From positions 62,001 through 126,000 of the forward strand of contig NZ_CABPSN010000005.1 in NCBI RefSeq assembly GCF_902459565.1: a stretch of DNA of 64,000 bases. Reading direction: 5' to 3'. Both the position numbers and the translations under genes were made by a program. The notes under the pieces were generated by a model that saw nothing but the letters and a program-made list of their open reading frames with translations, made no database searches and had not been told where the DNA came from. This stretch comes from Pandoraea aquatica. GTDB taxonomy: Bacteria > Pseudomonadota > Gammaproteobacteria > Burkholderiales > Burkholderiaceae. Shown piece by piece: positions 17,959-27,732 of this stretch (its first letter is position 1; each line of letters starts with the position of its first letter).

Positions 17959-18513
17959 TTAGGGCACGTGGCGTGCGACTTGGGTGTCACCGTCACCTAC
18001 GGCACCGCCAACGGGTGCTCCCGTAGCCGTCGCCGGTACGGTGCCTGATTGTGTCGTCGCAGTGCCGCAAGTGGTCGCGGCATTCGTCGCGCAATCGCTC
18101 TTTGCGCCCAGATTGCCAGGCAGGTCTGCCGACGCCAGTCCTTCCAGAATCGGACAGTCGGGGCGATCGTCGCCGTGGCAATGCATCGCCAGATGCGAGA
18201 GCGTGTCGCGCATGGCGACCAGTTCGCCGATGCGCTGGTTAAGTTCGTCCACATGGGACTGTGCCAGCGCCTTCACCTGCGCGCTGGAGCGCCCCCGGTC
18301 CTGCCAGAGCGCCAGCAACTGGCGAATCTGGTCAATACCAAAACCGAGCCGACGCGCCTGACGAATGAACCGAAGCAGATGCAGATCCTGCTCGCCATAT
18401 CGCCGGTAACCTGCCTCGGAGCGAGGGCTCGGAGGCATCAGGCCGATACTCTCGTAGTACCGGATCATCTTGGCCGTAACGCCGCTGGCCTGCGCCGCTT
18501 GTCCGATGTTCAT
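17959..18513 (-). CDS. cueR: Copper-responsive MerR-family regulator CueR
   Basis: The 184-residue protein has an N-terminal winged HTH (MNIGQAAQASGVTAKMIRYY), a dimerisation helix, and a metal-binding loop reading CHGDDRPDCPIL, the two-cysteine pattern of Cu(I) sensors. The C-terminal 45 residues are an alanine/threonine/glycine-rich extension with further cysteines, longer than the usual 130-140 residues. Two promoters with MerR-type 19-bp spacers lie before copA and copZ nearby, which are the natural targets. The start codon lies seven bases after the stop of an upstream phosphodiesterase-like gene, so the two share a transcript. Confidence 0.9.
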   Translation of the reverse strand: MNIGQAAQASGVTAKMIRYYESIGLMPPSPRSEAGYRRYGEQDLHLLRFIRQARRLGFGIDQIRQLLALWQDRGRSSAQVKALAQSHVDELNQRIGELVAMRDTLSHLAMHCHGDDRPDCPILEGLASADLPGNLGAKSDCATNAATTCGTATTQSGTVPATATGAPVGGAVGDGDTQVARHVP

Positions 18514-18520
18514 GGCGACC

Positions 18521-19327
18521 TCACTGGGGGGAACGAGGGTTGAACGACGGGAGAGAGGAACCGTTCATGTCCTTCTCGGTATCCGACGGCACGAGTCGGG
18601 CACTGATCGGCGCATGATCGGAAATCCGTGACCAGGGGCGCCCGTGCAAGACTTGCGCCCCTTCGATATGAAAGCCGCGCGCGTAGATTCGGTCAAGTCG
18701 CAACAGCGGCAATCCACTCGGAAAACTGCGTGCCGGACGCCCGGCACTGTTCTGAAACACCTCCGTCAACGCCAGCTTCTCGGCCAGCAAACGGTCCGCC
18801 TGATTGCTCCAGTCGTTGAAATCGCCCGCGATGATCAGCGGCGCATCCGCAGGAATGGCATCGGCCACCCGCTCCGTCAACATTTCGAACTGACGCCGAC
18901 GCCCCTGCCCTGCGAGCGACAAATGCACGCACAGACAGTGCAGCGGCTGGGTCAGCCCCGGCACGGCGATTTCACAATGAAGCATGCCGCGCTTTTCGAA
19001 ACTATAGGTCGTGATGTCGTGATTGTCCGATTTGACGATCGGATAACGACTCAAAATCGCATTGCCATGGTGCCCGTGCTCATAGACGACGTTGCGTCCG
19101 TAAGCATGATCACGCCACATCGCGCCCGCCAGAAACTCGTGTTGCGGTTGTACCGGCCAGTTGGTGTGACGCACCGCATGGCGCTGATGCATGCCCTGCA
19201 CTTCCTGCAGGAAGACGAGATCCGGTGCTAGCCCCTCCAGCCCCGCGCGCAGTTCGTGAACGCGCAAGCGGTTGAACGCGGAAAAGCCCTTGTGGATGTT
19301 GTAACTCGCAATATGCAGACTATTCAT
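18521..19327 (-). CDS. Endonuclease/exonuclease/phosphatase (EEP) family protein
   Basis: From ATG 19327 the product has 268 residues. The fold's signatures are present: an N-terminal ASYNIHKG, the metal-ligand LVFLQEVQG, the central HGNAILSRYPI, the GDFNDWSNQAD strand, and a terminal SDHAPISARLV. These are the metal and catalytic residues of Mg2+-dependent EEP enzymes (DNase I/synaptojanin fold). No signal peptide is seen, so it probably acts in the cytosol. The substrate cannot be told from sequence. It precedes cueR by seven bases on the same strand; the reason for this linkage is not obvious. Confidence 0.87.
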   Translation of the reverse strand: MNSLHIASYNIHKGFSAFNRLRVHELRAGLEGLAPDLVFLQEVQGMHQRHAVRHTNWPVQPQHEFLAGAMWRDHAYGRNVVYEHGHHGNAILSRYPIVKSDNHDITTYSFEKRGMLHCEIAVPGLTQPLHCLCVHLSLAGQGRRRQFEMLTERVADAIPADAPLIIAGDFNDWSNQADRLLAEKLALTEVFQNSAGRPARSFPSGLPLLRLDRIYARGFHIEGAQVLHGRPWSRISDHAPISARLVPSDTEKDMNGSSLPSFNPRSPQ

Positions 19328-19501
19328 AGGCGGCAGCATTGACTCCGTGCCGGAAGACAGACGATATCACCTAGATGATGTCGCTTTCGGCGAATTTCAA
19401 GTCAGGTGGAAATCCGGGCGACGTATCGGAAGGTTGCTTCCAGGACGTCGCCCCTGATCGTTTCATTATGCGCCGTTCACCTTATGCCCGTGGGAACCTG
19501 C

Positions 19502-22075
19502 TCAGACGCCCGCCCGGCGGGCCTCACCCACGGCATCCGACTTTCCGGTGCGGCCTGCCGACGCGGAGGCCGTCTCCTGATCGGCCGAACGCCAGCGGCG
19601 CAACAACAGCGCATTACTGACGACGCTGACGCTACTCAGCGCCATGGCCGCCCCGGCAATCACCGGGCTGAGCATGCCGAACGCCGCGAGCGGAATTCCC
19701 ACAACGTTGTACGCGAACGCCCAGAACAGGTTCTGACGGATCTTCGACCACGTGCGACGGGACACATCGATGGCGTCCGCAACCCGCTGCGGATCGCCAC
19801 GCATCAGCGTAATGCCCGCCGTCTGCATCGCCACATCCGTGCCCGAGCCCATGGCAATGCCGACATCGGCGGCAGCCAGTGCCGGCGCGTCGTTGATCCC
19901 GTCGCCGACCATGGCTACGACCGCGCCATCGCGTTTGAGTTGCGCGATGACCTCCGCCTTGTGCTCCGGCAAAACATCGGCATGCACCTCGTCGAGCCCC
20001 AGCGCGTTGGCGACCGCCTTCGCGCTCCCTGCGTTATCGCCCGTCACCATCACACAGCGCACGCCCAGCGCGTGCAGGCGGTCGATGGCCGGACGAGCGG
20101 TTGCCTTGAGCGTATCGCCAAATGCGAGCAATCCGAGAAGACGACCACCGCTGGCGCGCTCATCTGCATCATCCCCCGCGACCGCCCCAGTCCCGGCACT
20201 GCCGGTCTCGACCAGCCACGAGACAGTCCGGCCTTCCCCCGCCAGCCGCACGGCTTCCGATGCCAGCGCGCCCTGCGAGATACCCAGTTCGTCGAGCAAT
20301 CGCGCATTGCCCAACTGGAGCGTGTGACGACCACTCATTGCGTCGCCTAATACCCCCGCGCCCTGCGCTTCCTGAATGTCGGCTCGCATGCCACGCCCCG
20401 GCAACGCGGCGATGTCGGAGGCGACCGGCACCGCCGCAGCCAGCCCGGCTTCCTCGGCGGCCGTCGTCACGGCCTTGGCCAGTGGGTGAGAGCTTCCCGA
20501 CTGCACCGCAGCGGACCACCGCAGCAGCGTGTCGGCGCTCGTCCCTTCCGCAGGCAAGTGCGCGACGAGACGCGGCTTGCCTTCCGTGAGTGTCCCCGTC
20601 TTGTCGAACGCCACGACGTTGATCCGGTGCGCCAGTTCCAGCGCCTCGGCGTCCTTGATCAGGATGCCTTGCCGCGCGGCCGCGCCGGTGCCGACCATGA
20701 TCGCCGCCGGCGTCGCCAGCCCCAATGCGCAGGGACAGGCGATGACCAGTACTGCGACCGCGTTGAGCAGCGCCGCCTCGAGACCGATCCCCAGCGCCCA
20801 ACCGGCGATGACCGTCACGACGGCAATCAACACGACCACCGGGACGAAAACGGCCGCCACACGATCCACGGCCCGCTGAATCGGCGCTTTGCCCGCCTGC
20901 GCGTCCTCGACCATGCGGATGATGCGGGCCAGCGCGGTATCGGCCCCCACCGCCGTGGTCTCCACACGCAATGTGCCTGCACCGTTGATCGAACCGCCGA
21001 CGACCTTGTCTCCATCGGCCTTGTCGATCGGCAACGGCTCACCGGTCAACAACGATTCGTCGAGCTGGCTGGCACCCTCGCGGATCACACCGTCGACCGG
21101 TACACGCTCACCGGCGCGCACCACGACCCAGTCGCCCACCTTGACCTGTGCGAGCGGCACCGAGACTTCGCTCGCCGCACCGTGCGGGTCGCGCACGACA
21201 CGTGCCGTCTCCGGACGCAGCGCCGCCAGCGCCCGAATCGCTTCCACGGTCCGCCGCTTGGCCCGCGCTTCGAGCCACTTGCCCAGCAGTACCAGCGTGA
21301 TTACCACCGCCGCCGCTTCGAAATACAGATGCGGCATGCTGTCCGTCGGCGCGCGCCACCACTCATACAAGCTCAGACCGTAAGCCGCTGACGTGCCCAA
21401 CGCCACCAGCAAGTCCATGTTGCCGCTACCCGCACGCACCGCCTTGTAACCCGCCCGGTAGAAGCGCGCGCCCAACCAGAACTGCACGGGCGTGGCGAGC
21501 AACCACTGCACCCACGGCGGCGGCATCAAATGCACACCGAACGGTTCGACAAGCATCGGTAACAACAACGGCAGCGACAGCACAGCAGCGACCGCCACCG
21601 GCCACCATGCCGGACCGTTATCCGCCGATGCCGCTTGCGCAGGGTCGGTAACGACCGACGCCTCGTACCCCGCCTTCTCGACGGCAGCACTCAGTACTGC
21701 AACATCGACCACGCCGCGCACGCCACGCACCGCCGCACGCTCGGTCGCCAGATTCACGTTCGCTTCGACCACGCCCGGCACATTGCGCAACGCCTTTTCC
21801 ACACGCCCCGCGCATGAGGCACATGTCATGCCGCCGATGGCCAGTTCGAACGATTGCTCCGCAACCTGATACCCGGCGTCGCTCACGGCGGCCTCAACCG
21901 CCCCCAGCAACGCGGCCGGTGCGACGCCCGCCGCCGCCTCCACCGCTGCCGTTTCGGTCGCGAGGTTCACATTGGCGCTCGCCACACCGGGCGTGCGCCG
22001 CAAGGCCTTCTCCACCCGCGTCACGCACGATGCGCAGGTCATGCCTTCAATACCGACCGACCAGTTCTGAGTCAT
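19502..22075 (-). CDS. copA: Cu(I)-exporting P1B-type ATPase CopA
   Basis: This 857-residue copper efflux pump has two N-terminal heavy-metal domains, each with GMTCASC (residues of about 14-20 and 84-90). The transmembrane metal site CPC lies in [13 protein letters not shown]. The phosphorylation motif [10 protein letters not shown], the TGEPLPIDK actuator loop, the SSHPLA nucleotide-binding motif and the hinge [11 protein letters not shown] are all intact. A strong AGGAGG precedes the ATG at 22075. The promoter has a 19-bp spacer with a CueR-type palindrome, so transcription is expected to rise with cytosolic Cu(I). The divergent gene is copZ, which supplies copper to the pump. Confidence 0.97.
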   Translation of the reverse strand: MTQNWSVGIEGMTCASCVTRVEKALRRTPGVASANVNLATETAAVEAAAGVAPAALLGAVEAAVSDAGYQVAEQSFELAIGGMTCASCAGRVEKALRNVPGVVEANVNLATERAAVRGVRGVVDVAVLSAAVEKAGYEASVVTDPAQAASADNGPAWWPVAVAAVLSLPLLLPMLVEPFGVHLMPPPWVQWLLATPVQFWLGARFYRAGYKAVRAGSGNMDLLVALGTSAAYGLSLYEWWRAPTDSMPHLYFEAAAVVITLVLLGKWLEARAKRRTVEAIRALAALRPETARVVRDPHGAASEVSVPLAQVKVGDWVVVRAGERVPVDGVIREGASQLDESLLTGEPLPIDKADGDKVVGGSINGAGTLRVETTAVGADTALARIIRMVEDAQAGKAPIQRAVDRVAAVFVPVVVLIAVVTVIAGWALGIGLEAALLNAVAVLVIACPCALGLATPAAIMVGTGAAARQGILIKDAEALELAHRINVVAFDKTGTLTEGKPRLVAHLPAEGTSADTLLRWSAAVQSGSSHPLAKAVTTAAEEAGLAAAVPVASDIAALPGRGMRADIQEAQGAGVLGDAMSGRHTLQLGNARLLDELGISQGALASEAVRLAGEGRTVSWLVETGSAGTGAVAGDDADERASGGRLLGLLAFGDTLKATARPAIDRLHALGVRCVMVTGDNAGSAKAVANALGLDEVHADVLPEHKAEVIAQLKRDGAVVAMVGDGINDAPALAAADVGIAMGSGTDVAMQTAGITLMRGDPQRVADAIDVSRRTWSKIRQNLFWAFAYNVVGIPLAAFGMLSPVIAGAAMALSSVSVVSNALLLRRWRSADQETASASAGRTGKSDAVGEARRAGV

Positions 22076-22111
22076 TTATAGGCCTCCAGGAGGACTGTCA
22101 TCATGCGTCAA

Positions 22112-22142
22112 AGCATAGACCTTGCCATGACAGGAAGGTCAA
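22112..22142 (-). promoter_or_regulatory. CueR-controlled copA promoter
   Basis: On the minus strand TTGACC (22137-22142) and TATGCT (22112-22117) are separated by exactly 19 bp. The spacer, with the adjoining bases, holds the inverted repeat GACCTT/AAGGTC. This is the diagnostic architecture of MerR-family activated copper promoters. Confidence 0.9.
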
Positions 22143-22278
22143 GCACTGTGCGGCAACTTGTCACGCATTCGGGTGGAAACAGCGGGATCACACCCGTCAC
22201 ACTTCAACGATAGCGCCACCGGAACCGGCCATGTTTGGGGGACGTCTGACCCGACACGCGATTCCTCTGAAAAAGCGC

Positions 22279-22309
22279 TTGAGCTTACCTCCATGGGAAG
22301 GTCTATTAT
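22279..22309 (+). promoter_or_regulatory. CueR-controlled copZ promoter
   Basis: TTGAGC (22279-22284) and TATTAT (22304-22309) are separated by exactly 19 bp containing ACCTCC-ATG-GGAAGGT, an imperfect palindrome related to the copA operator. The site is 55 bp before the copZ start. Confidence 0.88.
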
Positions 22310-22363
22310 CCATTCACCTGATCAGTGTCACCGTCAACGGAATCGTCTTTCAAGGAGAGCAAT

Positions 22364-22564
22364 ATGCAAGTCCAAGTCGAAGGTATGAGCTGCGGCCATT
22401 GCGTCAAAGCCGTCACACGTGCGATCACCGAGCTGGATGCCGACGCGAAGGTCAACGTCGATCTGGGTGCTGGTCGCGTAGACGTCCAAAGCGACCTGTC
22501 GCCCGCAGAGGTCAGCGCCGCCATTACCGACGCCGGTTACACCGTCAAGGGCACCAGCGTCTGA
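22364..22564 (+). CDS. copZ: Copper chaperone CopZ (heavy-metal-associated domain)
   Basis: The 66-residue protein is a single HMA domain. The Cu(I) ligands are in GMSCGHC near the N-terminus, and the rest has the expected beta-alpha-beta-beta-alpha-beta pattern ending in DAGYTVKG. The ATG at 22364 follows AAGGAGAGC; a longer in-frame start at 22325 falls in the leader. It is cytosolic and would carry Cu(I) to CopA, encoded divergently. A CueR-type promoter precedes it, so copA, copZ and cueR form one copper-responsive regulon. Confidence 0.93.
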   Translation: MQVQVEGMSCGHCVKAVTRAITELDADAKVNVDLGAGRVDVQSDLSPAEVSAAITDAGYTVKGTSV

Positions 22565-22850
22565 TTGAGTGACGGCTGACGGGCGTCCAAGTTTGGCCTG
22601 AACATCGTTCGACGGAAGTGCGACGCCCTCGGCCCAGTCAGCTAACTCAGGCACATCAAGCCCACCCAAGCACGGACACAAGCGGCTCCCCGCATCTTGT
22701 GGCCGATGCGCAATCCCACGCGCCCCGCGCGGCCTTCCCTGCAGACCTCTCACTCCCTGTGCTACGCTCTGTCTCGCCGCATACGTAATGGCGCCGCGCA
22801 ATGCGTAACTACCACGCGATGCAACGCAACGTTCGTACGGCATACACGTC
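22565..22850. other. Intergenic region between copZ and the FMN riboswitch
   Basis: No gene or clear terminator was recognised in this stretch. It should contain the promoter of the ribB transcript, probably near 22740-22810, but no convincing pair of boxes could be picked out. Confidence 0.4.
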
Positions 22851-23015
22851 TTCAGGGCGGGGTGAAAGTCCCCACCGGCGGTATGTGACATCGCGCAGTT
22901 CGCTGCGTCGTCATGAGCCCGCGAGCGCTTGTCACCGTCGCTTTCGCGACATCGACAGGGTCAGCAGATCTGGTGCGAAGCCAGAGCCGACGGTCATAGT
23001 CCGGATGAGAGAAGA
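22851..23015 (+). promoter_or_regulatory. FMN riboswitch (RFN element)
   Basis: The leader has the conserved RFN blocks in order: TTCAGGGCGGGGTGAAAGTC, CCCACCGGCGGTATG, GAGCCCGCGAGCG, GGTCAGCAGATCTGGTG, and CCAGAGCCGACGGTCATAGT followed by CCGGATGAGAGAAGA. This fixes it as a full FMN aptamer. It ends about 100 bases before ribB, so FMN binding probably controls translation start or transcription of ribB. Confidence 0.97.
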
Positions 23016-23117
23016 TGCGTCGATACCCGCGTGCTATGGGATGCCATCCCATGGCGACGTCCGTTCGCATGCCCCGAAAACGTTTTTCGCCCGATTGACT
23101 TACGCGAGGAGCGTTTC

Positions 23118-23849
23118 ATGTCCACCAGTACCCGCAACACCCAAGCTGCCCAAGCTACCCAAGCTGTTCCGCAAGACACCGCCGCCACCGACGACCTGCA
23201 TGCCTATCCCGCATTCGTCGATCTGCCGCCGGTGGAAGTCCGTCTGCCCGCTGCACTCGATGCCATGCGCGAAGGCCGTCCCGTCATTCTGATGGACGAT
23301 CTGGACCGCGAGAACGAAGCCGACCTGATCGTCGCCGCCGAGAAAATCACGCCCGCCACGATGGCCATGCTGATCCGCGAATGCAGCGGCATCGTCTGCC
23401 TGTGTCTGCCGGACGAGACGCTGCGCCGCCTCGATCTGCCGCCGATGGTCGAGCAGAACCAGAGCCGTTACGGCACCGCCTTTACGGTGACGATCGAAGC
23501 GCGTCAGGGCGTGAGCACCGGCGTTTCCGCTGCCGACCGCGTCACCACGATCCGCGCCGCCATCGCCGACGACGCCCAGCCCTCCGACCTGTCCCGCCCC
23601 GGCCACGTCTTTCCGCTGCGCGCGCAGCCGGGTGGCGTGCTCACGCGTCGCGGTCACACGGAAGGCTCCGTCGACCTCGCGATCCTCGCCGGCCTGAAGC
23701 CGGCCGCCGTGCTGTGCGAATTGATGAATCCGGATGGCACGATGACGCGTGGCGCCGATATCGAGCGCTTCGCCAAGCAACACGATCTGCCGATTCTGAC
23801 CATCGATGAGTTGGCCACTTATCGCCTGAGCCACGCGCAAGCCGCCTGA
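23118..23849 (+). CDS. ribB: 3,4-dihydroxy-2-butanone 4-phosphate synthase
   Basis: The enzyme converts ribulose 5-phosphate to the four-carbon precursor of riboflavin. ATG 23118 follows GAGGAGCG and gives 243 residues; in-frame codons upstream lie within the riboswitch. The acidic active-site loop reads [12 protein letters not shown], followed by [23 protein letters not shown] and [12 protein letters not shown]. The protein stops after the RibB domain, with no GTP cyclohydrolase II part, so it is a stand-alone RibB. A short N-terminal tail is rich in Gln/Ala/Thr from a small in-frame repeat. The FMN riboswitch upstream provides feedback control. Confidence 0.96.
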   Translation: MSTSTRNTQAAQATQAVPQDTAATDDLHAYPAFVDLPPVEVRLPAALDAMREGRPVILMDDLDRENEADLIVAAEKITPATMAMLIRECSGIVCLCLPDETLRRLDLPPMVEQNQSRYGTAFTVTIEARQGVSTGVSAADRVTTIRAAIADDAQPSDLSRPGHVFPLRAQPGGVLTRRGHTEGSVDLAILAGLKPAAVLCELMNPDGTMTRGADIERFAKQHDLPILTIDELATYRLSHAQAA

Positions 23850-24061
23850 TCGCAAGCGATTGCGCGCCGTCCGATCGCGACGGCCCTTGCGGCAACGGCA
23901 CACCACGCCGTTGTCGCTCCACTTCCCTCGCGCCACCGGCATCCTCGTCACCGATCGGTCGACGCTTCCCTCTAACGCGAACTACACATTCGGGCGTAGC
24001 GAATTCTATAATCGCTGAAAAACCGATTGCCTAGCATCATAAAAGTTACGAGGAAGACGTC

Positions 24062-24628
24062 ATGAGCACCAAACCGGAAGCCGCCGCCGTTCTGGCCCAA
24101 TGGGAAGCCGATGAAGCCGCCGTGCGCGAGCGCGTCACGCGCAATGGTCCCGCGCGTTATGGCGTCGCAACGCCGTCCGACGTGATCGGCCTGACCGGCC
24201 AGGAAATCTTCGACGCGATGTTCGACGGCAAGCTGCCAATGCCACCGATCAGCGAGACGCTGGGTTTCATCGCCGTGGAAATCGCCAATGGCCGCGCCGT
24301 GTTTCAGGGACGTCCGGCCTTGCCGTATTACAACCCGCTCGGTTCCATCCACGGCGGGTGGTTTGCCACGCTGCTCGACTCGGCCGTTGGTTGCGCGATC
24401 CATTCGACGCTTCCCGCCGGTCGCAGCTACACCACGCTGGAACTCAAGACGAACATGGTCCGCGCCCTCACGCGCGACGTGCCCGTCGTGCGCGCCGAAG
24501 GCAAGGTCATTCAGGTGGGGCGTCAGGTCGGCATTGCGGAAGGCCGCATTGTCGGGCCGGACGGCACGCTCTACGCCCACGCTACGACCACCTGCCTGAT
24601 CTTCGACTTCCCGCCGAAGAAGGCATAA
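24062..24628 (+). CDS. PaaI-type hotdog-fold thioesterase
   Basis: The 188-residue protein has the hotdog thioesterase core (residues of about 70-180): ALPYYNPLGSIHGGWFATLLDSAVGCA with the conserved HGG turn (shown in part), then TTLELKTNMVRALTRDVPVVRAEGKV. Members hydrolyse acyl-CoA esters, often aromatic ones. The N-terminal 60 residues are charged and of unknown role. It is a single gene ending at a bidirectional terminator shared with the convergent antiporter gene. A TATAAT (24007-24012) lies about 50 bp upstream. The exact substrate is not deducible. Confidence 0.86.
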   Translation: MSTKPEAAAVLAQWEADEAAVRERVTRNGPARYGVATPSDVIGLTGQEIFDAMFDGKLPMPPISETLGFIAVEIANGRAVFQGRPALPYYNPLGSIHGGWFATLLDSAVGCAIHSTLPAGRSYTTLELKTNMVRALTRDVPVVRAEGKVIQVGRQVGIAEGRIVGPDGTLYAHATTTCLIFDFPPKKA

Positions 24629-24665
24629 GAAGAAGGCATAGGTCAGGCATCGTCCCAAAGAAAAA

Positions 24666-24695
24666 GCCCGCCGAGGACATCCCCGGCGGGCTTTT
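24666..24695. terminator. Bidirectional terminator
   Basis: Arms GCCCGCCG (24666-24673) and CGGCGGGC (24684-24691) are flanked by five A residues on the left and TTTT on the right. It separates the convergent thioesterase and antiporter genes. Confidence 0.9.
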
Positions 24696-24745
24696 GACTT
24701 TATTGACGGTGGGGCGAGATCAAGCGTCGCACCTCCCCCAGTACT

Positions 24746-26533
24746 TCAGTGTGACGACGATCCCCCGCCACCATGCTCGCCATCGGGTTGATGTTCGAGC
24801 GTCTCTTTCAGCGCGATCTGGAGCTTGGCGTGCATACGCACGAACCAGCTACGCATGATGACCCCAAGCACCAGCGTGCCTGCCACGATCAGCACGATCA
24901 TCTCGGTCGACGGCAAGATGCTCGCAGAGAGCGCCGCGACCAGCAAAATGACACCCACCATCGCAGCGATCGGCAGAATCTCGGCGACCACGCGGCGCAC
25001 CTCGAAGGTGTAGCGGCCCGTGAGGCTCGGTGGGATCGACAACTCCACGAGCAGCAACGACAGCGACTTGAGCTTGCGGTACACCGCGATCAGGAACGGC
25101 AGCGACAGCACCAGCGCCCCGCCCCAGACCACCGCACTTTGCAGGCTCGGGTCTGCGACCCAGGGCTTCATCAGCTCGGCAAGACGGCGATAGAAGAATG
25201 CGCCGCCGAGGAAGATCGTCACAACGAGCGCCAGATTGATCGCCACGCTCACCACGATACGACGCACGATGGTCACGAGCGCTGCGCTGTCGCCCGTCAG
25301 TTGAATGCTTTGCAGCCACTGCGTGTACTGCCCGAGCACATAGGACAGACGCCCCGGCATCACACGGCCCAGCCAGCCGGTGAACGGGTCGGCCCCCTTG
25401 ATCAGGTACGGCGTGAGCAGCGTGGTGATGACCGAGACGGCCACCGCAATGGGGTACAGGAAGTCGCTGGTCACCTTCAGCGACAGGCCGAGCGATGCGA
25501 TGATGAACGAGAACTCACCGATCTGCGACAGCCCCATGCCCACGCGCATCGACGTGCGGCCGTCCTGCCCCGAGAGGTATGAGCCCAGCCCGCACGACAC
25601 GATCTTGCCGACCACCACGGCCACCGTGATCACCAGAATCGGCCACACGTAAGTGACCAGCACATGCGGGTCGAGCAACAGGCCGATCGTCACGAAGAAC
25701 ACCGCACTGAACATGTCGCGCAGTGGCGCGACCAGGCGTTCGATGGTGTGCAACTCCCGCGCTTCGGCCATGATCGCGCCGATCAGGAACGCGCCGAGCG
25801 CCACGCTGTAGCCCATCTGAATGACGAGCAGACAGAAGCCGAAGCACAGGCCGAGCACCACAACCAGCAACATTTCGTCGCTCTTGAACTTCGCCACATA
25901 GCCGAGAATGCGCGGCACCAGCAGAATGCCCACGACCAGCGACACGACCATGAACAGCAGCAGCTTGCCCAGCGTGAAGGTGGCTTCGCCCGCGTCGACC
26001 TGACCGCTGATGGCGATGCCCGAGAGCAACGCGATCATGCCGATGGCGAGCACGTCTTCCACAATCAGCACGCCGAAGATCAGTTGCGCAAAACGTTCGC
26101 GCTTCATGCCGAGTTCGTCGAGCGCCTTGACGATGATGGTCGTCGACGAGACCGCGAGCATTGCGCCGAGGAAGATCGAATCCATCGCCTTCCAGCCGAA
26201 GAAGCGGCCAATCTCGTAGCCGATCCAGAGCATCAGCACGATTTCGGTGATCGCCGCTACGAATGCCGTCACGCCCACCCGGGCGAGCTTGCGCAGGCTG
26301 AACTCCAGACCCAGCGAGAACATCAGGAACACGACACCGAGTTCGGCAAGGATCCCGATGGTCTTCTCGTCATGTATCAGCGCGAAGGGCGGCGTGTACG
26401 GCCCGATGATCACGCCCGCCACGATGTAGCCGAGCACGACTGGCTGCCGGAACCGGTTGAAGATGACCGTCACGATGCCTGCCAGCAGCATGATGACGGC
26501 CAGATCCTGAATGAAGTCGATGGCGTGATGCAT
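24746..26533 (-). CDS. CPA2-family cation:proton antiporter (KefB/YbaL-like)
   Basis: From ATG 26533, preceded by GGGGAGAA, the product has 595 residues: a membrane domain of about 12-13 helices (residues 5-390) and further hydrophobic segments to about 570. The family motifs are seen in LGYIVAGVIIGPYTPP, LAELGVVFLMFSLGLEFS and GVLIVEDVLAI. The C-terminal half does not contain an obvious TrkA-N (Rossmann) motif GxGxxG, unlike KefB/KefC, so regulation may differ. The frame extends to 26887 but that part looks non-coding. It probably exports K+ or Na+ in exchange for protons. Confidence 0.88.
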   Translation of the reverse strand: MHHAIDFIQDLAVIMLLAGIVTVIFNRFRQPVVLGYIVAGVIIGPYTPPFALIHDEKTIGILAELGVVFLMFSLGLEFSLRKLARVGVTAFVAAITEIVLMLWIGYEIGRFFGWKAMDSIFLGAMLAVSSTTIIVKALDELGMKRERFAQLIFGVLIVEDVLAIGMIALLSGIAISGQVDAGEATFTLGKLLLFMVVSLVVGILLVPRILGYVAKFKSDEMLLVVVLGLCFGFCLLVIQMGYSVALGAFLIGAIMAEARELHTIERLVAPLRDMFSAVFFVTIGLLLDPHVLVTYVWPILVITVAVVVGKIVSCGLGSYLSGQDGRTSMRVGMGLSQIGEFSFIIASLGLSLKVTSDFLYPIAVAVSVITTLLTPYLIKGADPFTGWLGRVMPGRLSYVLGQYTQWLQSIQLTGDSAALVTIVRRIVVSVAINLALVVTIFLGGAFFYRRLAELMKPWVADPSLQSAVVWGGALVLSLPFLIAVYRKLKSLSLLLVELSIPPSLTGRYTFEVRRVVAEILPIAAMVGVILLVAALSASILPSTEMIVLIVAGTLVLGVIMRSWFVRMHAKLQIALKETLEHQPDGEHGGGGSSSH

Positions 26534-27032
26534 CCGATACGTTCTCCCCGCAGCGCGTTGCGCCGATATTGATGTTCTTGACCCCACGCCGGTGACACGC
26601 CGCGTCTCCCCCGGGAGGCGCAGCGACAACACGAGACGTGATGCTTGATGAAGGTGGGAAGCCAGCCGTGGGCAGCGTATGAGCTGCTTGCCTGCCGGCT
26701 TGATAGACGTTGCGTTCGTTCGCCCGATTCCCCGCAAGTCCGGACGGACCCGCCGCCGAACCCATTGCCGTCGCCCTCGTATCAAAGGGCTCCGGTTCGG
26801 ACACCGGAACGGAAAAGCCAACGAACATTCGGCCCAAAACGGGCGCCGAATCAATATACGCGATGGCCTGACACGCGCGCAACCCAAGATTGACGGGGGT
26901 TTTCATAAAAAATTCCCGTTTTTCATACCGTCGCGCGAAATTTTTTTTCTTGATTTTTGTCTCGCCTCCTTGTGAAATATCACATAAATATCAATTGAAT
27001 TTCACTGTGTGATTCCCTGGAGTGGTTGACGT
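26534..27032. other. Divergent intergenic region with palindromic operator candidates
   Basis: About 500 bases separate the divergent antiporter and DUF2848 genes. The left 350 bases show no clear gene. The right part is AT-rich (26905-27002) and contains a TGTGA-N4-TCACA palindrome (26971-26984) and TCAC-N3-GTGA (27002-27012), both close to the DUF2848 start. Confidence 0.55.
26971..27012 (+). promoter_or_regulatory. Two candidate operators upstream of the DUF2848 operon
   Basis: TGTGAAATATCACA (26971-26984) and TCACTGTGTGA (27002-27012) are short palindromes just upstream of the start codon at 27033. The second gene of the operon encodes a GntR-family regulator, which could bind them. The first site also resembles a shortened CRP site, but its spacer is only four bases. 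Confidence 0.45.
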
Positions 27033-27719
27033 ATGAGTTCCCGTTTGTCTTTCACGGTGCCCGGTGACGGCGCTGGCCTTCGTATCGACGTTGCCGTCGA
27101 CACTCTGATCATCGCCGGATGGGCCGGACGCGACCGGCACGCGGTCGAGCATCACATCGCCGAACTTGCCGCACTCGGCGTACGCCGCCCGTCGACCACG
27201 CCTTGCTTCTATCGCCTCGCCCCCGCCCTGCTCGCTCAGGACGACGCCATCGACGTCGTCGGTGAGACGAGCAGCGGCGAAGCCGAATGCGTGCTGGTCC
27301 GCCACGGCGACGAACTGTTCGTGAGCGTCGGCTCGGACCACACCGACCGCGAAGTCGAAGCCTATGGCGTCACCGTCTCCAAACAGGTCTGCGCCAAGCC
27401 CGTGGCGCGCGAGGCATGGCGCTTTGCCGATGTCGCAGCGCACTGGGATCAGTTGGAACTGCGCTCCTGGGTGACGCGTGCGGGCGAGCGGCGTCTTTAT
27501 CAGGAAGGCACGGTCGCGGGCCTGCTCTCGCCGCAAGAACTGATGGCAAAACTCGGACCGGATGGCTTGCCCGCAGGCGCAGCAATGTTCTGTGGCACAC
27601 TCGCTGCCATTGGCGGCGTGGCCGGCGGCGAGCAGTTCGAGATCGAGCTGCACGACCCGGTCCTCGGCCGCACGATCCGGCACCGCTACGCCACGCAGGC
27701 GCTGGCGATTGCCGACTGA
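27033..27719 (+). CDS. DUF2848 protein
   Basis: The 228-residue cytosolic protein belongs to the uncharacterised family DUF2848. The typical features are IDTLIIAGWAGRD-like N-terminal text (here VAVDTLIIAGWAGRD), SEVE-like VGSDHTDREVE, and a late MFCGTLAAIGG segment. The layout resembles fumarylacetoacetate-hydrolase-like enzymes in having SDHTDRE and an acidic loop, but this is only a resemblance. GGAG precedes the ATG. It is the first gene of an operon with a GntR regulator and an amidase, which suggests catabolism of an amide or a carbamoyl compound. Confidence 0.83.
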   Translation: MSSRLSFTVPGDGAGLRIDVAVDTLIIAGWAGRDRHAVEHHIAELAALGVRRPSTTPCFYRLAPALLAQDDAIDVVGETSSGEAECVLVRHGDELFVSVGSDHTDREVEAYGVTVSKQVCAKPVAREAWRFADVAAHWDQLELRSWVTRAGERRLYQEGTVAGLLSPQELMAKLGPDGLPAGAAMFCGTLAAIGGVAGGEQFEIELHDPVLGRTIRHRYATQALAIAD

Positions 27720-27732
27720 CTGCCCCCACCCG

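Noticed and set aside
26971-26984. CRP binding site
   Set aside because: TGTGA and TCACA halves are separated by four bases rather than the six of a CRP site, so it was listed only as a generic palindrome.
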